Of a stretch of DNA of 64,000 bases, positions 1-11,800 are shown piece by piece. The stretch comes from Atrichornis clamosus (taxonomy: Eukaryota > Chordata > Aves > Passeriformes > Menuridae). Positions within the stretch are counted from its first letter, which is position 1. Every line of letters starts with the position of its first letter. The notes beneath the pieces are model-generated. The model had not been told where the DNA came from. It saw nothing but the letters and a program-made list of their open reading frames with translations, and searched no databases. The stretch is taken from contig WBMZ01011892.1 of NCBI GenBank assembly GCA_013400975.1, positions 1 through 64,000 on the forward strand, read 5' to 3'. Position numbers and translations under genes: made by a program.

Positions 1-590
1 GGGCGATGTCGGGCCCGCCCCACCGCGCCCCCTCATCCCGGCCGCCCCATGTGCGCCATCCGCCGACTCCGCGCCGTTCCCCCCGGCCGGCGAGGTGATG
101 GGCGACAGCCCGGCGCGGGGCCCGCGGGCCGGAGCCGAGCGGTGCCGCTGCTGCTGCTGGTTCTGCCGCCGGTTCTGCCGCCGCCGCGCACCGGGGACGG
201 GGCTTGCAATTCCCGTTCCGGTCCGTCCTCCTCGGCGCTACGTGAAATGAGGGGGGAACCGCACAGAGAGCCCGCGGGCGGCTCCCAGCCCGGGGGCCCG
301 GCCCGCTGCGCCAGGCGGTGCTGGGGCGCTCACCTGCCGGGGTCTCCCCGGACTCGCCCCGCAGCGCCACCTTTCCCGAGCCCGCCCGGCCGCAACCTGA
401 GCAGCTCCATCCTTCTCCGAACCGCGGGGGCTGAAGTCACCCCCCACTCGGTAGCAGCACCAAGGGAAGGAGATGTTCAAAGCGATGTCGCTCCTGTTGC
501 CGACTTGTACCCAGCATTTTGCAATCGGACCCGTTTGGGCTATTGGTCTGAGTTCAGCTGCTCGTTCTGACTACGCAGTGCAATTACCTT
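1..590. promoter_or_regulatory. CpG island, probable promoter (cut by left window edge)
   Basis: Bases 1 to about 430 are very rich in G+C and in CG dinucleotides, with GGGCGG-like and CCCGCCC-like boxes. Composition falls off by about 590 and stays AT-rich for the rest of the window. In birds such islands normally mark promoters and first exons. An inverted CCAAT box (ATTGG at 542-546) would suit leftward transcription. Several frames are open simply because the sequence is GC-rich. These include a plus-strand frame from 49 to 570 with a leucine/proline run, and a 55-codon plus-strand frame from 473 to 640 that starts MFKAMSLL after a purine at -3. I cannot assign any of them to a known protein. 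The island may be bidirectional. Confidence 0.8.
334..410 (-). other. Candidate first-exon coding part with consensus splice donor
   Basis: Read on the minus strand, an ATG at 410-408 sits in good initiation context (A at -3, G at +4). It opens a frame beginning MELLRLRPGG that runs 25 codons plus two bases to CAG|GTGAGC, an almost ideal vertebrate splice donor; the exon would end at 334. An alternative in-frame start for another minus reading frame lies at 480. The inverted CCAAT box at 542-546 would lie upstream. This fits the 3' part of a first exon of a gene running leftward out of the window. The peptide is arginine/glycine-rich and matches nothing I recognise, so the exon could equally be 5' UTR or the start of a divergent non-coding RNA. 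Confidence 0.35.
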
Positions 591-895
591 GTCTTCTCAA
601 ACTAACTCCTCTCAGCAAAACAGGAGGACGCTCAGGTTAAGCTTACTAGGACCTAGTGCTTTTTCAGCTTTGTCACATCAAACAGTAAGAAAGTGTGTAC
701 CAGAGTCGTAATGTTAATGTGTCCAGAATGAATATTGAAAAATAAAGCCACCTCTAACTTTTTTTTCCTGCCCTGCATATAGAAAACTGTCACCTCAGCT
801 ATAGTCCCTGTTTGTATATGTGGCTAAAATATTTCTGAATGTCTAGGTCTTAATCCTAGTAAGAATTATCTCTCTATCACAGCACATCTCTAGAA

Positions 896-951
896 ATGGT
901 GAGAACTAGTCCTGTCCTTTTCCATGGTGAGAAGTAGTCCTGTCCTTGTCC
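896..951. repeat. 28-base tandem duplication
   Basis: A 28-base unit at 896-923 is repeated directly at 924-951 with only two mismatches. The unit contains CTAGTCCTGTCC or GTAGTCCTGTCC. It is a simple tandem duplication with no flanking features that suggest a mobile element. Confidence 0.9.
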
Positions 952-3379
952 ATCCATAGAACTGTCTTGCGCAGAAAGCATTTTCTACATATGCATAAAA
1001 TAGTAAAAGAGGCAGTTGAAGGGTTATTTTTAGGAGAGTAGCTGGAGATAAGGAAAAGCTTGTGGGAGGAACAGGAAAACTCTGAACGATGAAGGTGGGA
1101 TAGGAGGAAATAGCATAACGCTCTTTACATAAAAGTAGGAATAGAAGAGGCCTTACGAGGTTAGCTCCTTTGTGGCTCAGCCCCAAGGCACGATCAACTA
1201 CCTCTGTGTCATTCTTGACAAGTGTTTTTCTAACCCATTCTGAAGTCCTCCAGCGATTGCACCACTCCAGCCTCCTCAGGCAATCTGTTTTGACTTGCCA
1301 TTGCAAACTGTTCCTTAATGTATAACCTGAACCTTCCTTGCTGTGATTTTAGAGTATTACATTAGCCACCAAAGGGACACCAAGCAGAGTATTGCCCTCA
1401 GTCTTTACATAGCTAAAACCCACTTCCAGACACTGGAAGTGCCACAGTTCTGTGGGCACTCCAGGACATCTCAAGAGCTGATGTATCTTCCTGCTTTCAT
1501 CAGGACTGTCTTCAACTGATTTGTATCTTTTTTGAAGTCCAAAGCTGGTACTAAGTTATTTGGGATCTTGTCGTTGTTTATAAGAAAGAAAGGATAATCA
1601 TGTACATATCACAGTGTGTACTCTTTTTCCATGCTTCCATGTGGAATGCAAGCTTTGCTTGTAACAGCAGTAGGCTGTTAACTAATGACCATTTTGTGAT
1701 AAAATTTAGGCTCTTGTTGGTTTTGTTTCCCTCAAGATCACCTAATGCGTTATTCCTATTTCTATGGCTGAATATTTCTCCCTTTTGTACTGTCTGTATT
1801 GAATTTTTTTTTTTCCCCCTGAATATTTATCCAGTTTGTCAAAAATACTTTGAATTTAAGCCTGTCTTCCTCTGCCATTTACAAATGTAAAAAATTTATT
1901 CAATTCTGCAATCCAGATTGTTAGCAAGAACTTTAGTTCCTTACAGAGCTCTGCAAAATGTATGTTCCTACATTTAAGAGCATGCCATTGATACTTTACT
2001 GTCTCTGTAGTTTCCAGACAGTTTGCAGTACCTAAGTAAACTAATCTTGCTTAGAAGAGTGTCATGTGCAAGGCTTTGTTCGATTGTCTTAGTGATAAAG
2101 GATGTACTTCACTGTTTTCTTTTAACCTCTGGCAGGCTATAAGGATGTCACAGAAGACCACCAAAAAGGCTATGCATGCATTTACACCTTTTGATTGTTG
2201 CAGCTAATCAAGAAGGTATTCAGTTCAACTGAATTTTAAAAATTTGTGTTTACATTCAAGAGACGAATCCACACAAAGATTGAAAGTACTCAGAAAACCA
2301 AAGGGCATTGATCTTGTCAGAAATTCCACTTACTTTTTTAGCTCATCATCCAGAGTTAGGAAATTTACCAAGCATACAGAAAATTTTGATTCAGCTGCCT
2401 TTTTCTCTGAAGACATTCAGCCCTGATGTTCTTCCACTCAGTGCAAAAAGCATAATAGCTAAAACCATCCTAAGTATAGAAATGATTGCTATGAGATCAT
2501 ATAATAATTTTATAGAAAAGTAGGACTACTGGCAGGAAAGATTTAGGAGATGTTGCATCTGGAATTCCACAGTTTGCCAGTTATGTCTGCCTCTGGAGAT
2601 CGAAGTGAATGCAGACATTGACTCTGGAGAGATGAAATTGAATCTAATTTCCTGAATCCAGAGAACAATTTTGTAGTAAGGGTCATAGTCCACAACTGGC
2701 AAATTCAGGTCTCCTTTGTAAGAAATTAAAGGCATATTTTTCAGCAAATATTTTTTTCACCTAATCTTAAGCCATGTAGCCCTATTAAGCATTGCTGAAT
2801 TTTTAACACACTAAACTAGCTTAAAGGAAGGAAGGAAAAAGAAAACATCACTGTTGTGTGACTTAAAAGCTGCAAATACACAACAAGACATGCAGCAATA
2901 ACTTATGCTTGCCCTGGAAGAACTTGCTGTGGAGCTGCAGAATATACAGTTTCTCCAGTGGGAATATGTTCAAACCTTCAAGTATTTGATGTTTGAAATC
3001 ACAAGCCATAAACGATAAATAATGGAAAAGAGGCATCCTGAAACCATGCACATGTTGGCAGCACAATTTAATGTATTTGGGATGTATTTTCATTTCCACT
3101 CTTCTACATTCTCCTTAGCCAAAAGTTCCACCAAGATTTCTGGTATGACCTAGGACAGAAAAACAGAGTGTAAAACACCCTAGGCAGGGATAAGAACTAC
3201 CAAACAAGATGACTATGAGAAGCTGTTCAGCCATACATTTCCATCCTAGAAGCTGAACTCCTCCGAGGTAAATTTTTTGAGATCACAGCTTTATGCATAA
3301 AATTACTCAAAAGAGACTCCAGCTCACGGCTAATCAATACTGCTCATGCAGGAAATCCACTATTCAGTGCATTTATTGC

Positions 3380-3440
3380 AGAAGCCAAACTCTGCCCTCA
3401 TATGAAAGACAAAGCACCCATCTCCACATTCACTGTTACA
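3380..3440. repeat. Possible ancient amniote repeat fragment
   Basis: The phrase AGCCAAACTCTGCCCTCA resembles the 'gccaaattctgccctcag' core found in old interspersed repeats of birds and reptiles. Only this short core is recognisable; the flanks have decayed, so family and orientation are uncertain. Confidence 0.3.
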
Positions 3441-6400
3441 AACAGCCGAGGTTGATGTGCTCTTAGCAGAGAATGAATCTAGTATCATGACGATTAACCA
3501 TCTGTAATATTGCCATATAAAAGAGTGAATAAAGGTAATGGAATGGGAGTTTGCTTTGATTACAGTATTTACCTCCAGGTAACTCAGGATGTAAAATGAC
3601 CAGGTCTGTTCCCATTATTTTTTTCAGTCTGCTTAGTGGGAGAGAGTGTTGCAAACCACTCTCAGAGGCAAGCAAGAAGGGCAAAGGGATCTGTCCTTTT
3701 GCTAGTTCAACCCTGATCTGAAACAGAGTTGCGAACAATTGGTGATTCTGGTATTTAGGGGACTGACATACTTTATCACACCTGGTTTTCATCCTCAGAC
3801 ATCCAAAGGTCCCTCAGAGCACCTCACATCCTCTCTCTGTATCGCTTGTCTTAAGACCACGAAAACCTCAAGGGAAAGGCATGGTGTTGGTAGCATACTG
3901 GAAATGGAAATTCAGTGTGAAACAAAAGTACTCTTTTACAAAAGTTCAAAATCCAAGATCCTCCAAACTCCCACGAAGAACATTTATTTCCAATGTCTTC
4001 TGCAGAGAAAAGTTTCAAAATATTCACCTCAAAAACTTAAAGGCTTATTTTTATGTAGACTCTGGCTATAAGTAACAATACAGGTACCAGTCTTTTATTG
4101 ACTTTCTAAGTCATGTGGGCCTCCTTTGTCTCCAGTTTTGTCATCAAGTTACAAAATCGTCTTCACATATTTGTTCTGCTGCTAACTGTGGAAATATTTT
4201 TTATAAATCTCATTTGTTGGGTTTTTCTCGGAATCAAACTGTTGTTCCCAAAGTTAACTGAGAATTTCAGCTGAAAGGGAATGCTGGAAGCCCTCCTACA
4301 CATATAGGAAATCAAGAAATTCAGTTGCCAAAGCAAACTCAAAAGAAGTTCCTTTTATCAAGATTTCTGGATCTTGGCTTGTGTTTTTTAAGTTACTGAG
4401 TTTGTCAATATTGCATAGAGCCAGAATATTTACTTAAGAAGTATACAAAAAACATTTAATAAGATTCAAAGCATTTGTAAATCTGAAGACCTCTCCTTTT
4501 TAGCTAGTGGAAAGTTTTCTAGGCATAGAGGTCCATTACCTTAAATAAAAACTTTAACAATGAAAAAACCTAAATTATATGAAAATATTATTGGGAAATG
4601 TATGTGTCTCATCCCACATCCCTCCCACCCACCCCCAAATCTTGGGCATTTTGAAAATAGAATAATTCCTGTTCCAGAATTGTAAAGTTTGGTTTAAATT
4701 CTGAAGAAAACCTCCAGTAAAAGTCACATAGAACTTAAATGAGCAATGATAACACCATGAATTTTTTCCACTTTCAGAACTTTGTTCTGTTTGACTAGCT
4801 GGATGATGGATGATTGCTTCTTCATTGTTGCTGTGCCACTACAAACTCAAGAAAGCAAACAAAAATGCTGATGGATCAGACTTTTTGCCAGTTACCTCAC
4901 AAGCTGCAGATTCACTACTGCACAAAAGAAATCACTGAAATGTAAGGGTAATCAGAAAAGTTTATTTTGAGAGAGAAAATCAGTACAATGTCAAATATTT
5001 CTAAATAGCTCAGTAATCATAAAACACTGATGTCAGGAAAAATAGTTGCTCATTCTTCCTTTCACAAAAATCCACAGTAATTTGGACCTAAATATGGTAC
5101 AGGAACATGGCATTTGCAGAAATTTGGATGAAAAAGTTATCTTCTTTTAGATCATTTTTTCAACAAACAGAAGCATTAGCTTTACGAGAACAGAAAAAGC
5201 TCAACTCTGTGATAGCTAGGAAAAGCATTTTGCTGTTTTGAAGATCAACCCTTCTTTTCAGTCTTCTTGCTGTCCCATTTCAGAAACCTTGCTATACATT
5301 TTCCAAGTATCTAGTAAGGCCTCACACCAACATTACTGTTTTCACATGTAAGTGTCTCCTTTTTCTGATAATACATAGAGCCTTCACACTCATCACATAA
5401 TCTGACCCAGGTTGGATCTGAAATAACATCATATTACTGGAAATAAAACAGTACATTCTGGAAAGCCTCCTTAACTTGTAAAATGTGCAGAATATATCAA
5501 AAGGTAGCAGATGTCACCTTCAGTTCCGATTTTTCACTAGAGGCATCGCCTCCAAACTTCAGTGATGTCTACACAGATGAATAGGAGAGGAAAATGGGCT
5601 AGAGGGAGCTCCACATTGCTTAGTTGCTCATTTGCCTTCTGTGTTGTTTTGGGCTGATCCTGGGCTGGACTAAGCCTGGGTCCTGCACCGGGAATCATTT
5701 CAGTTAACAATATAAAAGGATGAATGGATGAGATGGCACTAGGTTGTTCATACCTGTGTCGTCCTCATGCACTACCAGTCTGCTGAGCATCACACGCCCC
5801 AAACCCTTGTCATGTTCCTGCCACTCCCTAGGGTACTTTACACATCTTTGTGGTCTGAAAAAAGTCCCTTTAGTGGTTTGCACAGACACCTCATGTCACC
5901 TCAAACACTGTAATGGCCTGCATCTTTTTCTTTCCCTGTTGTGCCAGAGCTCAAGACAACAGCTTGAGAAGTGAGCACACTAAAATGTTGGTTTGCTACT
6001 TAGAGTTCAAAATAACATCTAGTAGTTCCCTAACTTACCGATGGTTGACAATTTCTGTGAGTTATACCTAGGACAATGAACGCTGTATAAATACTTTCTG
6101 CATTTGTAGATGAAGAAATTGTCAAAGAGAATTTAAATGAAGATCATAATGCTGACAGCTCCAGTTCCATCACTGCAAATTTCTAGTATACAACTATATA
6201 AAAACATGAAGCAAATAAGAAGCAGAACATTTCTACAACATTAGTTCATTGAATTCCATCGTGCACTGTAGAAAGGCATAATAGATGGCACAGGAAGCAA
6301 GATGATGGTCTTTTATTTTGGGTGCAACCCAGCAATTACATAACCTGTGTTCTAATGACTGCATAGTGCTTCATCATTAAGGAGAAGATTTCATTTTATT

Positions 6401-6962
6401 TAAAATTATAATCACCAAATCCAGTGATTTCTGATGAGCTGTGTGAATGTGATTTGCAATATAGATTCCACCACATTCAAGTAAGAAAATAAATTCTGAA
6501 AGAAACAAAGCTCCAGATAAATACTGTATAAAGAAAGTATTTTTGCAAGGGACATTAGTAAGCTTTTTTTGCTTTTTTAATGATTAACATCTTTGACATT
6601 TTACATGCAAATGCTCAAAAACAGAGAGAAGCCAAGGTAGAACATAAAGGACTAGAATGCCACACAAAAATAAATGCTTACTAGCATCTTTACAACCAAT
6701 AGCTACTGTCAGGCTGATCTACAGACTTACTAACCATGTATTTCATATTTCCCATGGAAGTTGTTATTCATATTTCAAAATAGCCATCATAAGAACTGGA
6801 AGATTTTTTTCAGATATTGCAATTCAGACATCACAAGCTGTCTTTTCAGTCTCAGACTTCATTCAGGCTCATAGGCTATTCCACTGTAGGAGGACTCAGA
6901 ATGCATTAAAGGATCACACAGAAGACACACAGACATCACTGAATATTATGAAAGAAATAAAG

Positions 6963-7065
6963 ATAAAACTAAAATTAAAAAAAATTAAAAACTAAATTTT
7001 TTGTGTTTGTTTTTTGTGGGAGTTTTTTGGTTTGTTTTCTGTTTGGTTTGGTTTTTTTTTTGTAG
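6963..7065. repeat. Low-complexity A-rich then T/G-rich tract
   Basis: An A-rich stretch (repeated AAATTAAAA-like words) passes directly into a T/G-rich stretch of GTTTT, TTTGG and T-runs. The composition is simple-sequence. The open frames across it, which encode runs of phenylalanine, valine and tryptophan, are composition artefacts. Confidence 0.8.
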
Positions 7066-8747
7066 TAGTAGGAAGTGTGCTCCTCATACTCTGAATAAAA
7101 GACTAGATAATAATTGTCAAGAAACTGAAAGCAGAGAAAATTTTTTACTCCAAATAATCAGAAGCAGCACCAGGTGCTGGAACCACAGTAGCTTAACTTG
7201 AGAACTGATAGTGCTTAGACAACACTGAAATGTACATGGGGAAAGCCAGTAACATCCTCTGCTGCCGCAGTGAATCAATAGCATTTTGTCCTGTCCTTTC
7301 ACTTCAGAATTAGAGCTCTTGAACACATGCATATGGCTTGAAGTTTTTGCTAAAAGTGAGAATAAGAACACCTTCATTTTAGCTACAGCAGTCAGGAGTG
7401 AGAGGTGAATCATGCTAAAGGCAATCAACCAGTACTTGTTTCTATGGCTTGGCAAACTTATTTTTTTTTAAAGCTAACATTCTGAAAGAGAAGCATTATT
7501 CCATGGTATTGTTCAATCTTAACACATGTAATTCAGAAAATGCCTCACCTCATTATTTAGAGGAAACATTTTTTTATAACTAGGATACTGGGGGCCTTCC
7601 ACACCTTGGGCAGCAAATTTTAGTCCTTTAATACAATATCAAGACAATAATTCCATGTTCAAGGATAAAAAATAGCTAAGAATAGAGCCAAATGAATTTT
7701 CAAAAAACATTCATCCCCAAGTTAATGATAAATTTAAGAATAGCTAATGTTAAGAGCTCTTTATGGAGTGATTAATGATATCTGTCAAGTACTAAATCCC
7801 AAAATCTCTAGATTTTTTTCCAAGTACAGGCATCTGCAATATCATATGTACTAGAGGAGAGAGACAAAAAATAAGAGGAAGCTTTCTGCTGTAATTACAG
7901 GTTATACTCCATGGGAAAAAAGTCTGAATTTGATTTGATGTGGAAGCAAATGGATTGGTTAAAAACTAAACAACAGAAACCACCCCCCCACCAAACTAAA
8001 AAAAAAAGGTAAAACATGGACACTGTAAAGGAACTTCTAAAATTTGAAATAGCAAAATACCTTAAGACCTTAAGTATTCCATTTCAATGTAGAGTTCTCC
8101 ATTTTGATGTATATGAGGGCTTTTGCTTAGCCCAAAATTAATTTTCCTGTTCACTTTTTCCTTTTACCCGTCAGCCTCCTTCCCCTGCCCACCTGTGTTC
8201 CCACGCACACATGCTTAATTGAGGAGATTTGTGCTTATGTCCTTCCCATGCTTTAAATGAGCTGGCGTTGAGGGCCTTGGCACGTCGTGAATGTAAATAT
8301 GTAATATTGGAGCATATCACCCTATTCATGTTTCTGACCTGAAAAGCGTATAACAAGCATGTGAAAACATATCGTACTAAGCACTTAGCATGATAAGGAG
8401 TCACTACAGTTTGAACACCTCAGCAATAGGTAGGCCTTCTGAAGTTTCTTAAAAAATCTTCAAGCTCATCTTCTCTAGGTTTCACACTTGAATTAAATGC
8501 TTTCCAGCCATTGGGAAGCCATGAAAGCAGCTTGCATTAGTGGTATTAGACCTAATAAATATGTTTCAAGCTTTTTAAGACTGTTTGGCATCTAAGGATA
8601 AGACTGAAGACCACATCTACCTATATACATAGGAATTAATATGACAAATCAGGGTACTTCACAATGAAATGCCTCTTTTCAGATGATTATGTGTTTATGT
8701 GTGTATGTATAAGAACAAATTAAATTGTCATCTCTTCTCTCTTTCAG

Positions 8748-8867
8748 GTCTCATACTACGGCATTCTGCTAACAGAGGACTTCCTTGCCAAGAGAGCGGG
8801 CCCCATCTGTCATTCACTCTTCTTGCTTCTCAGCAGAGTTAAAAAGCCTGCCAGTTTCCATGAATAA
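8748..8867 (+). other. Candidate terminal exon: strong acceptor plus 39-codon open frame
   Basis: A long pyrimidine tract (TCTCTTCTCTCTTTCAG) ends at 8747 and is a near-consensus splice acceptor. Directly after it, in frame 0, 39 codons are open, beginning VSYYGILLTE and ending KKPASFHE before a TAA at 8865-8867. No good internal donor is seen, which would suit a last coding exon, but there is no AATAAA close downstream. The 10-base G-run at 8925-8934 follows. The peptide resembles nothing I know. It could be an exon of a non-coding RNA or a chance acceptor. Confidence 0.25.
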
Positions 8868-11800
8868 CAATGACACATACTCTTATATCTTGCAGAGATG
8901 CACAAATTTTATTGATGAAAAAGAGGGGGGGGGGAAATCCCAACGTGTTTAAAGCACTGAGCACTGCTTATGTCTGGTTTTGAGTGAAGATGGAACTGCC
9001 ATTGTGTGTGCTTATAGCTGTTCCCTTGTAATTGCTGACCTAGGCCACTGCAACTCAGGACCTGTTTTCACACAAGTCTGTTTTGTAACCAACACCCCAT
9101 GCTTTTACAAGGAAGATTCATCTGTATCTGGGTTCCAACACACAGTTTGATACTCAGTTCTTGACCATGTTGATACATCTGCTCTTAAAAAGCTACTTAA
9201 GCACAGTTGTTTGAACTCCTTTTCAGAAAGTATAAATGAATCATAGCAGAGAGGCATGTTTTGGGGGAGATGCTCTGAGACAGCATGTAGAAAATGTGCT
9301 TTTACTGCTACGAGTGCTTTTCATGGTAGGTTTAACAAATATAATTGCATAAATATAGTTATAGAGGCACATTTATACTACCTAATTTTCAGAAAGACTA
9401 CATCTACCTATTTAGTAATAGGTTTATTTTGTCAGTGCAGAAGACTACCGGGAAAAAAATTCCAAGGAAGGAAAGTGCCTCATCCAATCTTACCTAGCTT
9501 TTGTTATTAGTAATGCAACACTATGTCAGTCATTGGTCAGCCTGGTGCTGGTCAAAACTTTATTACTAGCATAAATGAATTCAAATTTCAATCTGAAAAA
9601 TTTTCTCTGATATCTTGATTTTTTAAATAAATCTATCTTCAATGTGTAAAATTCAGCTCTCCTAGAGGCTGATCAAGTACCAGTCTTTGGTAAAAATGCT
9701 GCTGAATATTATGTTAGATCTTGGCACAAAAAGAGGTATATGCAAATGACACTTTGAGAATCATCAGCAATAAAGGAGAAGTTTAGAATGTTATATAGGA
9801 AAAGATAGAATAGCTTGAGGGTTAGAATAATAAAAGGGAAATTGAATTGAGTATAGTCTGGGACAAGATCATATAGAAAATGTACAGGAAAAAAAAAGTC
9901 ATGGAAATTGGGAACGAAATTTTGGCTACTAGACTAAAATTTCGTATGAATTAGAGGGAAAAAAAATTTTTAAAGGATTTTTCTAACTTTGCAATTAGGA
10001 GCATGCATTGTGGCTATGTGCAGCAGCAGAGACTTTGCTTAGTAGATCCAGGGGTCCCTTCCATCCTGAGGGCTGACTGTGTGACTAATGCTACTCATAC
10101 CTAGGTCTGAAACTCTCCAAATTCTGTACTGCCCTTCTACGCAAGAGCCAGGAGCATTTTCTTTCTTAGTTTTCCAATTGTTTGCTTCTTTTAAGAATTA
10201 GTATTTCTAAACTGGATCCTTTTGAAAATGCTTACAATTCAACGTGCTGATGGCTTAGTCACTTTGGCAAATCAGCTGCTAAATGAAAAGAAGGTGAAGT
10301 AGCTGTAGCACAGAAAGAAATATTGTTTCTGCCCAACTGAAACCCTACTGAAACCGAGGGTCAAAGAGCCTTTTAAGGGAAGCAATAAAGCTGCTTCTAT
10401 GTATTGGGTCACCCACTATGTCCTGAACCATACAAGCCTACAATTTCTTCTCTTGCTGATTCAGAACTAAGGTACAAAATCAGAAGACAAAATCTTTAGA
10501 TTTTTTTGTTTAGTTGCTTTTTTTTTTGCTTATTTCTGAAGCAAGAAAGCTGTGTCCACAGCCTGAGAAGTTTTGGTCAGTGTCCCTGTAGAAGGACATT
10601 GATGATAAGTTGAAAAGTGTCAATGTTCCTCAGCATACATCATGATAAATTCAAACATGAAAATTCTACTTTTGGTGGCATTTCACCCCATAAAGTTCCT
10701 GGTTTAACAAGGTTTCAATTGCTGGCATTTTTCATGGCTGGAATGTCAGATATTTTACATGGCCAAAGCTTCACTGAATTTCAGAAAATATTACTTGCCA
10801 GTAAGTTTCAGAAAATTATCCATCAGAGAGCCTACTTTAGAAAGAGGTGGAATTAGATTCTGCACACATTTATTTTATTTATATGACATAGTCCCAGAAT
10901 GCTTAACATTGAACTTTACAGTGACTCATGAATGAATTGCCAATATTTTAGAGCAGAAGAATCTGTTTCAAAATATGGTGATCATGAGCAGGCTTGGTTA
11001 GTAATCCTCCTTGATTAGTCCACACCCATCAATCTGTATCAGATAGAACAACGAATGAATCTTTCCAACACACACAAAGCATGTCCTAAAACTAATCTTT
11101 CAGCCTTTTCAGCTGCCTGTGTCGAAAATACAGTGTGCCTAACAATGTGAACTGTGCTATGTCCTTATTTGAGGGAATACTAGGAGATGAGTAATATGTG
11201 ACCTGTCAGTATATGCAATCATTTTGTTGTATTTCAAACTGCATCAAAGGTTATTTTTCAAAGGTATTTTTCTTACCGGCATGGGAGGAAGAAGCTAGCC
11301 CCTTTGTGGAAGACAGCAATAGAAGTTAATAGCTGAAGCTAATGTGGAAATGACACAGCATGAAACATGAAATAAATGGTATATAACAGCTTTCAAGATG
11401 GAAATAACAACAAAAAGCTTCACTAAAGCAGACCAGAATTCTGCAGTTTTGATATACATACTGAGATGGTTCAGTAAGAAAGCATATTTTTATGACTACC
11501 AAAAGTTCATAGGAAAATGATGATGAGGTTAAAGAACTTCAGGAAGTTATAGAGTTGTTTGATCAATAGGAATGTACTAAAACAGTTTCTTCACTGATAA
11601 TCTAAAAGATTCTTTTTGGTCATGTTTGTATTTCTAAATAAAGTCTCAAAAATGCATTAACTTGCAAACTTTACTTTTGATAGCTTAGCAATCTTTCTAC
11701 CCTTTGTAACTGTTTCTCCATAAAACATCATGTGCTTTTAAAATCTTTTGACTCTGAAGTTATACTGCACATAGGTAGAGATAGTAATATAAAGACATAT

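Larger units (their letters stand above)
590..8747. other. Gene-free AT-rich stretch
   Basis: Apart from the items listed separately (a 28-base duplication, a possible old repeat near 3380 and the T/G-rich tract near 7000), I see no gene here. Open frames are short, overlap on both strands and resemble no known family. A strong pyrimidine tract and AG at 2135 is followed 80 bases later by AAG|GTATTC (possible exon 2136-2215), but all three frames contain stops. Confidence 0.6.

Noticed and set aside
49..570. A 173-codon plus-strand open frame in the CpG island.
   Set aside because: Stop codons are rare in GC-rich sequence; the peptide is a low-complexity arginine/proline/alanine stretch that runs on into AT-rich sequence and resembles no family.
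2136..2215. 80-base interval with a strong acceptor and an AAG|GTATTC donor.
   Set aside because: The donor is weak and all frames contain stops; kept only as a remark in the regional entry.
7001..7201. Frame encoding a hydrophobic F/V/W-rich N-terminus resembling a signal peptide.
   Set aside because: It comes from a T/G-rich low-complexity tract.
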